From positions 79,374 through 143,373 of the forward strand of contig NZ_JAFBDN010000004.1 in assembly GCF_016908275.1 (NCBI RefSeq): a stretch of 64,000 bases of DNA, read 5' to 3'. Under the pieces are notes generated by a model. The model was not told the DNA's origin. It ran no database searches and saw nothing but the letters and a program-made list of their open reading frames with translations. Numbering within the stretch: the first letter of the stretch is position 1; each line of letters starts with the position of its first letter. The position numbers were made by a program, and so were the translations under genes. Source of the stretch: Periweissella beninensis. GTDB lineage: Bacteria; Bacillota; Bacilli; Lactobacillales; Lactobacillaceae. This document shows, piece after piece, positions 57,910 to 64,000 of the stretch.

Positions 57910-58878
57910 TTACTTGGGATAACTTACTTGATACTTAAAGGCGGGATTAACTATTTTAACCTGTTTAACAAATCCTTTTGATATAAAAACCTGCTTATCT
58001 CTAGTAATCAAGATGCCTTCAATGTCGGGTAGTTGATCTAACTTATGCATAATCGTAGCCACTGATTGTCCAAATAAGGCGGTGGTCCAAATCTCACCAA
58101 GCAATGAGTTGGGAGCCATAATAGTAATGCTCGTTACATCAGTTAGTAACGGATAACCACTCGTTGCATCAAGTAAATGATGGTACTGATGCCCATTTAC
58201 GTTTAAAGTGCGTTCATAAATACCAGACGTTACAATGGCGGTTTCATTAACATTTAAAATTAAGCCATACTGGCCACGCGCATCGCCGGGAACTTGCAAT
58301 CCAATTTTCCAAAATGGTCGTTGATTTGGTGCCGCTCCCATAACTAAAATATTACTCCCACCTAAATTTAAAAGTGCTGATAGTGGCTGAAATTGGTCCA
58401 GGTATTGTACTAATAAGTCTGTTATAAAACCCTTGGCTAAACACCCCAAATCAATTGCCATACCATGATGTTGTAAAAAAACGGTCTGTTTGGCATCATC
58501 TAAAATAATCGCGTTCGGATCAGTCAATGGCATGACCGCGTTAATTTGGGTTTCAGTAGGCATTTGGGCATCAGCAAAGCCAATGCGCCACGTTTGAACA
58601 AGTGGGCCTATTGCAATATTTAGATTGTTAGTAGAGTCAGCACTAATTTTTTTGCCAATTTTAATTAGCTCATATAAATCAGAGTTAACTTTCACGGCTG
58701 CGTTTCCAGCTTGTTTGGTAATTTGCATTAACTCAGACCGCTGATCATTGGCACTAAATCTGCGCTCATAGACTACTAGTTGAGTTGCTAAATTAGCCAA
58801 CAATGCGTCTGCTTGTGGGTGCTCAATATTTAATTTAATACTTGTCCCCATCAAATGTAATTTTTTGGTCAATAACAT
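57910..58878 (-). CDS. apbE: FAD:protein FMN transferase
   Basis: ApbE attaches FMN from FAD to a Ser/Thr of a target protein. The 322-residue protein has DLGCLAKGF, a LNLGGSNILVMG segment, HHLLDATSGYPL and ITIMAPNSLLGE, normal for the family. It lacks a lipoprotein signal or membrane helix, so it should act in the cytosol. It lies 8 bases after a reductase whose tail bears two ApbE-target-like motifs. Target and enzyme are likely one operon. Confidence 0.93.
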   Translation of the reverse strand: MLLTKKLHLMGTSIKLNIEHPQADALLANLATQLVVYERRFSANDQRSELMQITKQAGNAAVKVNSDLYELIKIGKKISADSTNNLNIAIGPLVQTWRIGFADAQMPTETQINAVMPLTDPNAIILDDAKQTVFLQHHGMAIDLGCLAKGFITDLLVQYLDQFQPLSALLNLGGSNILVMGAAPNQRPFWKIGLQVPGDARGQYGLILNVNETAIVTSGIYERTLNVNGHQYHHLLDATSGYPLLTDVTSITIMAPNSLLGEIWTTALFGQSVATIMHKLDQLPDIEGILITRDKQVFISKGFVKQVKIVNPAFKYQVSYPK

Positions 58879-58886
58879 ATTAACGC

Positions 58887-59576
58887 TTACTCATCAACCG
58901 AAGCACTAGCTACATCATCGACTTCATTGTCTGCAGCTATTTCTTTATCAGTAACCGGAGCAACTGGTGCCTTTGCTGTATCTGCATTTTCAGATGCGCC
59001 GGCTACATCATCCACTAACTCTTCATCGTCCATGCGTTGAATTAGCTTAACAAATTTTTTAAATTCTTTTAAGTTAGCCTCTAAAAATTTAACTGTGCGG
59101 TAATCCTTAATTTCATGAGCTTCATCAAACGCATCTTTAGCATTAGCTAATAGAAATTCATGGCCTGGGAACGTAATCGCATTAACACCAGGTGCTTCTA
59201 AAATTTGGCGTAAATGTAATTGAGCCCGTGAAGTTCCTTGATCATAATATGATGTTCCTATCACCATAACTGGTTTGTCATTAAAGGGATGCACATCATA
59301 TGATAACCATTCCAAAGCACTTTTAAGCGCAGCACCAACAGTATGATTATGCTCAGGGGTGGCAATAATCACGCCATCCGCTGCCTTGATTGTATCACTA
59401 TATTTATTAATCAATGAATCTGCTGTTACGGTAGCTTCTTGATCAAATAATGGTAAGTCTTTCACTTCTAGTAATTCAAGTTCAAATAAATCACCAAATT
59501 CTGCGGCAATATACTTTAACAAGAAACGATTGTATGATTCTTTGGCTGCAGAGCCCACAATTCCAACTAATTTCAT
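58887..59576 (-). CDS. NAD(P)H-dependent FMN reductase with a tail bearing candidate flavinylation motifs
   Basis: Residues 1-180 are a flavodoxin-like NAD(P)H:FMN reductase: VGIVGSAAKESYNRF, ATPEHNHTVGAALKSALEWL, GTSYYDQGTSRAQ, HLRQILEAPG. Beyond residue 182 the protein has a 47-residue tail rich in Asp, Glu, Ala and Val, probably disordered. It contains DDVAGAS (189-195) and DDVASAS (220-226), near copies of the ApbE target D-x-x-x-[G/S]-A-[S/T]. The paralogue upstream has no tail. It lies between that paralogue and apbE. A covalent flavin on Ser195 or Ser226 is my inference. Confidence 0.85.
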   Translation of the reverse strand: MKLVGIVGSAAKESYNRFLLKYIAAEFGDLFELELLEVKDLPLFDQEATVTADSLINKYSDTIKAADGVIIATPEHNHTVGAALKSALEWLSYDVHPFNDKPVMVIGTSYYDQGTSRAQLHLRQILEAPGVNAITFPGHEFLLANAKDAFDEAHEIKDYRTVKFLEANLKEFKKFVKLIQRMDDEELVDDVAGASENADTAKAPVAPVTDKEIAADNEVDDVASASVDE

Positions 59577-59591
59577 TATTTTTCCTCCAAC

Positions 59592-60206
59592 CTAAATATT
59601 ATCCCAAGAAAAACTTTGCACTTTTTCTTTATCTTTAACAACAGTGTGTTTTAACTGTGCGGCAATATCCATGAAAATCATAAAATTAGCAAAAACTCGA
59701 TCAAGGTAATCTAACGTTGCTTGATCGGTAATAGCACCATCTTCATTAAATGCTTGTAGTGACCGAGCTAATAAAAATTCTGAGCTTGGCATTGTTAATG
59801 CACCCAATTCAGGTGAATCTAAAATCTGTTTTAAATGTGCTTGAGCCCGTGACGAACCTAAAGAACCATATGATGCACCAGTAATCATAACAGGTTTATC
59901 AATAAATGGATGGGTCGTATAAGACAACCAAGCCAATGCATTTGATAAACGAGCAGGTACTGAATGATCATACTCAGGAATCGCAATAATAACACCATCA
60001 GCCGCTTCAATTTTATCCGAAATCGTTTGTGCTACTGCTGGAATTTTTCGATCTGCTGGTTTGTCAAATAATGGTAATTTATCAAGTGGTACTAATTCGA
60101 TTTGTACCTGTTCACCATTACTATACCGTTTTTGAATAAATTGTAATAATAAGCGGTTGGTAGATTTACTATACGTACTACCAACTATTCCTATGATATT
60201 CTTCAT
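59592..60206 (-). CDS. NAD(P)H-dependent FMN reductase, tail-less paralogue
   Basis: The 204-residue protein matches the next gene over its length: VGSTYSKSTNRLL, AIPEYDHSVPARLSNALAWLSY, GASYGSLGSSRAQAHL. It binds FMN in a flavodoxin-like fold. It ends without an acidic tail. It opens the operon with AGGAGG before the ATG. Hetero-oligomer formation with the second reductase is possible. Confidence 0.88.
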   Translation of the reverse strand: MKNIIGIVGSTYSKSTNRLLLQFIQKRYSNGEQVQIELVPLDKLPLFDKPADRKIPAVAQTISDKIEAADGVIIAIPEYDHSVPARLSNALAWLSYTTHPFIDKPVMITGASYGSLGSSRAQAHLKQILDSPELGALTMPSSEFLLARSLQAFNEDGAITDQATLDYLDRVFANFMIFMDIAAQLKHTVVKDKEKVQSFSWDNI

Positions 60207-60359
60207 AAGAATTTCCTCCTGTTAAGTTCTCTTCGTTTTAGTGAAAAAAAGCACAATCACTAACATTCAATATTACTCTTTTTTTCACAATAGTTCAATA
60301 AGGATAATTAAATTTTTATGTTATTAACCTTTTTAAAGGATTTTTTAATTTTTAGCCGC

Positions 60360-60397
60360 TAAAAAAGCCGTGATTAACCCACTTAACTAACCACGGC
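60360..60397 (-). terminator. Terminator of the 60480-60944 gene
   Basis: GCCGTGGTTA and TAATCACGGC arms are followed by TTTTTT on the minus strand. Confidence 0.85.
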
Positions 60398-60479
60398 GCT
60401 GCGCTTATTCTACTGAAATTTCATTTTATAAATCTGTGGCTAATGCTTTTTATTCAAATTAAATAAATCACATAACCAA

Positions 60480-60944
60480 CTACTTATAAGTAACAATTAA
60501 ATACGTTGCTTTTATTTTACTTTTCGTAACTATTTTTTGATAATAATGATTCAATGCAGGTACATACTTTATTTGGCGATACGTCAAAACTGTTTTATCC
60601 GCTACCTTTACTAACCGGCTAGCTTTTTTCACATTTGCGGGAATATTAGCTGTCACCAACGTTGCTTGTCCATTACTAGTCATCATCTGTTTTACTTGAT
60701 AGTTGGCTTTTTTGCGCCAATGTGGCGTTGCTTTAGCATAACCTATAACAACGCCCTTAGTTGTTGTTTTACCAAGCAACACTCGCTTGGTCGTTAACAC
60801 ATTGCCTTGTTTTGTTAATTTTTCAACATTTTGGCTTGCAAATAAAGATGTTGTGGGTCGTAATATCCAAATAAAACTAAACGCTACACAAGTTATCATT
60901 ACTATCGCAAGTATATTAGCCACTTTTTTTTGCACGATGTTCAC
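60480..60944 (-). CDS. Membrane-anchored protein of unknown function
   Basis: The 154-residue product has one N-terminal membrane helix (about 9-29) and a basic, Lys/Thr-rich beta-like extracytoplasmic domain. It has no Cys beyond the helix. I see no known family. GGGAAGTG before the ATG and its own terminator suggest a real, single-gene unit. Confidence 0.65.
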   Translation of the reverse strand: MNIVQKKVANILAIVMITCVAFSFIWILRPTTSLFASQNVEKLTKQGNVLTTKRVLLGKTTTKGVVIGYAKATPHWRKKANYQVKQMMTSNGQATLVTANIPANVKKASRLVKVADKTVLTYRQIKYVPALNHYYQKIVTKSKIKATYLIVTYK

Positions 60945-61056
60945 TTCCCTTTCTTTTCAGTCCACTATCGCATTATAGTGGTTTTTACCTGCCTTGAAAA
61001 GGATTTCTTGCGTTGAAGACTGTCTTTAGTTGGGGAATTATTTCCCTTCCTAGACA

Positions 61057-61347
61057 CTAATTATTTGTCTTTATCCCAAGTGCCAGTTGTGGTTGCATTA
61101 AGTGCCGTAATTCATTTACTAGTTCTTGACTAGGATAATTTAACACTAACTTTTTAATTCTTTCTAGTTTTGTTAGGTTATTAAAAAGAAACATCAATGT
61201 CCGTTGTAATGAGTCTTGTGATTTTTCTAATTTGTGATAAGTTTTAACAATTAATTTTTGGGCTTGTTTTTGAATAGGATCGTTGCCATCAAAATTCATG
61301 TATAAGCGTGATAATAGTTCTTTGGTAAGTTCATTATATTTATTCAT
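61057..61347 (-). CDS. Small helical protein, possible bacteriocin-immunity type
   Basis: The 96-residue protein is predicted all-helical, with ELLSRLYMNF, KLIVKTYHKLEKS, LMFLFNNL and ELVNELRHLM. This heptad and length resemble enterocin A-type immunity proteins, which form four-helix bundles. No bacteriocin gene or exporter with a peptidase domain is next to it, so the role is unproven. Confidence 0.4.
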   Translation of the reverse strand: MNKYNELTKELLSRLYMNFDGNDPIQKQAQKLIVKTYHKLEKSQDSLQRTLMFLFNNLTKLERIKKLVLNYPSQELVNELRHLMQPQLALGIKTNN

Positions 61348-61588
61348 GTTAGAATCTCTTTTTTCCTAAATTTCACTAACCATAGTGTACCCTAGTTTTA
61401 ACAAATAAGCATTAGCTGATGTGAGCTTTTATACATTCCTTAACGATAATTAAACGAAATTAAAACATAATAAAGCTTTTATTTTACACTTACATATAAT
61501 AAATAATTAATGATAGATAAATTTTAGTTGAATAATTATATCCTTGTGATATCATAATAGTATCAAATAAATATTGAGAGGCTATCAT

Positions 61589-61912
61589 ATGAGTGATGAA
61601 AAACGATTTTTATTACGCCTTAGTCAAGATTTATATGACCAAATTAGTGAATTAGCCCGAAAAGATCACCGTAGTGTCAATTCGTACATTGTCAATCTGT
61701 TAGCGCAACAGCTACCTATTAACAATTTTGAAGATCGTCATATCATCAAACAAATTATTAATGGTGCTAGTCTTGATTTGGTTAATAATCTGGTCTATGT
61801 TAATGGGATTTATTATCGTTTTAAAACTGATAATAATTTGTCGATTGATATAAGTGCTAATTACTGTATTGTTGCTACTGATGGTAATTTATTAACACTC
61901 CAACGTGTTTAA
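61589..61912 (+). CDS. Ribbon-helix-helix (Arc-like) protein
   Basis: The N-terminal RFLLRLSQDLYDQISELA, then RKDHRSVNSYIVNLLAQ, fits an Arc/MetJ ribbon-helix-helix fold. It is followed by a 60-residue domain that I do not recognise. The 107-residue frame starts at ATG 61589, 7 bases after GAGAGG. It directly precedes the SPFH gene and may regulate it. An upstream Met adds five residues without a site. Confidence 0.75.
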   Translation: MSDEKRFLLRLSQDLYDQISELARKDHRSVNSYIVNLLAQQLPINNFEDRHIIKQIINGASLDLVNNLVYVNGIYYRFKTDNNLSIDISANYCIVATDGNLLTLQRV

Positions 61913-61946
61913 CCGTTACCATTACATTATAGAAAGGAATTTTATC

Positions 61947-62768
61947 ATGCCATTTGGAATTAAAATTATTCAACAAAATAACCAAGGATTAGTTGAGACT
62001 CTTGGTAAATATCGACGTAGTGTTGATTCAGGCCTACATTTTTATATCCCATTTATTCAAAAAATTCATAAAGTAAGCTTAGCTATGGCACCTCTTGCCC
62101 TACCTAACTATTCAATTATTACTAAAGATAATGCTGATGTTTCAGCTAGTGTCACTTTGAACTATCACGTTACCAACGCTGCTAAATACCAATATGAAAA
62201 TACTGATTCAGTTGAGTCAATGGCCCAACTTGTCCGTGGTCACTTACGGGATATTGTTGGTCGAATGGATTTAAATGAAGCCCTGGGTTCAACCGCTAAA
62301 ATTAACCAAGAATTAGCCATCGCCATTGGTGATTTAACTAATACGTATGGAATTAATGTTGATCGCATTAATATTGATGAATTAACGCCTTCTTCAGCCA
62401 TTCAAGCGGCTATGGATAAGCAGCTAACATCTGACCGAGAAAGAGTTGCTGCCATTGCCAAAGCTGAAGGTGAAGCTAAATCAATTGAACTTACCACTAA
62501 AGCCCGCAATGATGCATTGATGGCTACTGCTACCGCTGAAGCTCAAGCTACTAAAACACGGGCTGATGCAGAACGCTACCGCATTGATACTATCCAAGCT
62601 GGTTTAGCCAATGCTGATGATAAGTATTTCCAAAATCAATCGATTAATGCTTTTGAAAAATTAGCTAATTCATCAGCTAACACCGTTGTCGTTCCATCTG
62701 ATAGTGCTGCTGACTTTGGTAAAATCCCAACTGTTGGTAAATTATTTAAGAGTACAAGTAATAACTAA
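61947..62768 (+). CDS. SPFH/Band-7 domain protein
   Basis: The 273-residue protein has the SPFH core: GLVETLGKYRRSVDSGLHF, then VSLAMAPLALPNY and DLNEALGS, with an Ala/Glu-rich helical stretch at about 165-225. Flotillin/stomatin-like proteins scaffold membranes. Unusually this one has no N-terminal membrane helix (it starts MPFGIKIIQQ), so membrane binding must be by other means. ATG 61947 follows GAAAGGA and lies 35 bases after the RHH gene. Confidence 0.88.
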   Translation: MPFGIKIIQQNNQGLVETLGKYRRSVDSGLHFYIPFIQKIHKVSLAMAPLALPNYSIITKDNADVSASVTLNYHVTNAAKYQYENTDSVESMAQLVRGHLRDIVGRMDLNEALGSTAKINQELAIAIGDLTNTYGINVDRINIDELTPSSAIQAAMDKQLTSDRERVAAIAKAEGEAKSIELTTKARNDALMATATAEAQATKTRADAERYRIDTIQAGLANADDKYFQNQSINAFEKLANSSANTVVVPSDSAADFGKIPTVGKLFKSTSNN

Positions 62769-62818
62769 AAGTTTTGAAGGAACTTGCAAAGTTGTAAAAA
62801 GACTAGCTTAGGAATAAG

Positions 62819-62852
62819 CCACTAATTCGAAGTTTGAGTTGGTGGTTTTTTT
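62819..62852 (+). terminator. Terminator of the RHH-SPFH unit
   Basis: CCACTAA...TTGGTGG hairpin followed by seven T residues. Confidence 0.85.
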
Positions 62853-62899
62853 ATTGCATTTACTTATCATTTTTTTACTTGGCATTATGTGTTCAATTC

Positions 62900-63022
62900 T
62901 TTACTTTGAAACTCCCAATTCATCGGCAATTTTATGATCTTCGTAAAAACACGGGTATGAGCCAACGTGAGTTTGTCGGTTTGATTGTTAAACCACAATC
63001 AATAATTAACCATTCAATTTAG
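62900..63022 (+). pseudogene. Fragment of an XRE-type helix-turn-helix gene
   Basis: The sequence reads LPIHRQFYDLRKNTGMSQRE, then FVGLIVKPQSIINHSI, matching an XRE helix-turn-helix (LR...GMSQ..FA..I...QS.IS) and then stopping. No start with a ribosome site is evident. Confidence 0.4.
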
Positions 63023-63063
63023 CTCTGAATTTTAAAGCCTATTATGCCATTTAAATCAAAAAC

Positions 63064-63098
63064 AGCCCCTATTATCTAGCGGTTAGATAATGGGGGCT
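63064..63098. terminator. Strong hairpin ahead of the dehydrogenase fragment
   Basis: AGCCCCTATTATCTA-gcgg-TTAGATAATGGGGGCT is nearly perfect, with T-rich flanks on both strands. It could terminate in either direction. Confidence 0.7.
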
Positions 63099-63120
63099 AT
63101 TTTAATAGATTTTTAGAGGG

Positions 63121-63390
63121 GTGATTTTATTGAATACGGCCCGAGGCAAATTGGCCAATGAAGCGGACATCAAGAATGCCTTGAATGAAGGCAAAATTTA
63201 TGCCTACGCCACTGATGTTGTTAAAGGGGAGCCAATTACTAGTGATAGCCCATTATTACAGGCCAAAAATTGTTATATTACCCCACATATTGCTTGGGCA
63301 CCATATGAGACAAGAGAACGGTTGTTGCATATGACTGTTGATAATATAAAAGCATATTTATTAGGAGATATGAAAAACGTTATCAATTAA
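63121..63390 (+). pseudogene. C-terminal fragment of a D-2-hydroxyacid dehydrogenase
   Basis: Eighty-nine codons encode the C-terminal part of the NAD-dependent family: LLNTARGKLANEADI, ATDVVKGEPI, ITPHIAWAPYETRERL (with the catalytic His). The first two-thirds of a usual 320-residue protein are absent. A strong hairpin lies just upstream. GAGGGG before GTG/TTG might still start a short product, but it would not fold as an enzyme. Confidence 0.85.
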
Positions 63391-63808
63391 TGGCAATGGT
63401 TAATGGCAATGGTCTGTGAATTCTTTTGCCTACATTGAAGTAAAACTGTCTAAAATAAAGCAATTAGAAAAAACAGTATCTTCAATTTGACCAAGCCCAA
63501 GTTCAAAGTTACGACGGATTATGTGGTTCGTCTAACTATGAAATTTTGGCTTTATCACAGCGTGATAACGTTGATGAACAAATTTTAGATAATTTATTCT
63601 TTGATTAAGGTGGGTTATTAGGTGCTTGCAAAGAATCTTATCCTGAAAGATTCTGAGTTGGTTCTTTTGTCAATGTCCATACTAAATATTTCGTAAGGGC
63701 GCAAAAAAAAAAAGAGCGGATTTCTCCACTCCAGAAAAAGGCTTATTTTTTCGGTTTTGCTACACACTCACCAGCTAGCAAGAATTTTTCTAACTGATTT
63801 ACTTTACT
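63391..63808. other. Decayed gap
   Basis: Short broken frames lie here, for example QFDQAQVQSYDGLCGSNYEI followed by LALSQRDNVDEQILDNLFFD ending near 63607. I recognise no gene. Confidence 0.4.
63703..63731 (-). terminator. Terminator of the surface protein gene
   Basis: GAGTGGA-gaaa-TCCGCTC followed by eleven T on the minus strand, about 80 bases after the stop at 63809. Confidence 0.85.
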
Positions 63809-64000
63809 TAAAGTTTTCTACCGGTTTTAGTATCAAAATAATAGGTTTTGCCAGCAATTACCTGTTTCCCATAAACCATTTGACCCTGGCTATTATAATA
63901 TACCTTCTTGTGCTTATTACTGATATACTGCCAACCAGTCTTCATGACACCAGTTTTACTATCAAATAAATACCAATGCCCACCCAAGAATTTTTGACCA
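63809..64000 (-). CDS. C-terminal end of a surface protein with glucan/choline-binding-type repeats (partial)
   Basis: The minus strand is open from the right edge to TAA at 63809-63811 (about 63 codons). It reads as cell-wall/glucan-binding repeats: GGHWYLFDSKTGVMKTGWQY, then KVYYNSQGQMVYGKQVI, and GKTYYFDTKTGRKL. These W/YYF-G repeats tether secreted enzymes to the wall or to polysaccharide. The catalytic part lies outside the window. An LPXTG anchor is absent. Confidence 0.85.

Noticed and set aside
60207..60300. Rex-like TTGTGAAA half-site ahead of the reductase operon
   Set aside because: Only one half matches; the other half of the palindrome is missing.
1..64000. tRNA, rRNA or CRISPR array
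   Set aside because: I found no cloverleaf with a GGTTCGA-type T loop, no rRNA blocks and no regularly spaced repeats.

Overview
The window is low-GC Gram-positive DNA from a lactic acid bacterium. The purine operon, parE-parC, dnaG-rpoD, topA-dprA-rnhB-rbgA, rpoY-rnjA, ppaC, TPP and T-box leaders, and strong AGGAGG-type ribosome sites all point to Lactobacillaceae, possibly the Leuconostoc/Weissella side. The genus is an inference from gene content, not a sequence comparison.

Layout. 1-522: broken oxidoreductase running off the left edge. 661-3806: thiamin salvage operon tenA-thiM-thiD-thiE under a TPP riboswitch with a terminator. 3882-7351: an unknown protein, Mn-dependent pyrophosphatase, a LysR regulator. 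7490-15560: parE-parC and dnaG-rpoD. 15795-18920: a GlsB-type membrane protein, recO, a biotin carrier protein, a PTS EIIA, and a heavily decayed Na+/H+ antiporter. 19155-27831: topA, dprA, rnhB, rbgA, yozE, ypmS, a GDSL hydrolase, degV. 27991-29883 (plus strand): rpoY-rnjA. 30039-32090: an ABC exporter and a sarcosine/N-methyltryptophan oxidase fragment. 32156-45225: a 13-kb purine operon purEKCSQLFMNHD-fhs with PurBox-like sites upstream. 45833-48353: a two-gene ABC exporter. 48354-53060: an ISL3-like transposase remnant, an MFS transporter, and mmuM-mmuP under a methionine-type T-box. 53175-64000 is accessory: regulators, NUDIX, secreted and membrane proteins of unknown role, a possible type I toxin-antitoxin remnant, an FMN-reductase pair plus apbE operon, an RHH-SPFH pair, several gene scraps, and the end of a surface protein with cell-wall/glucan-binding repeats.

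The most original observation is the operon at 57910-60206. Two paralogous NAD(P)H-FMN reductases are followed by a cytoplasmic-looking ApbE flavin transferase. One reductase has an acidic, apparently disordered C-terminal tail with two copies of DDVA[G/S]AS, close to the sequence ApbE modifies with FMN. This suggests a small cytosolic reductase carrying covalent flavin on a flexible tail; it is a hypothesis. Other points are PurBox placement as in an activator-type PurR promoter, a hairpin in the dnaG-rpoD leader, a possible antisense-RNA locus near 55.4 kb, a secreted papain-like protein, and many decayed genes. No rRNA, tRNA or CRISPR array was seen.
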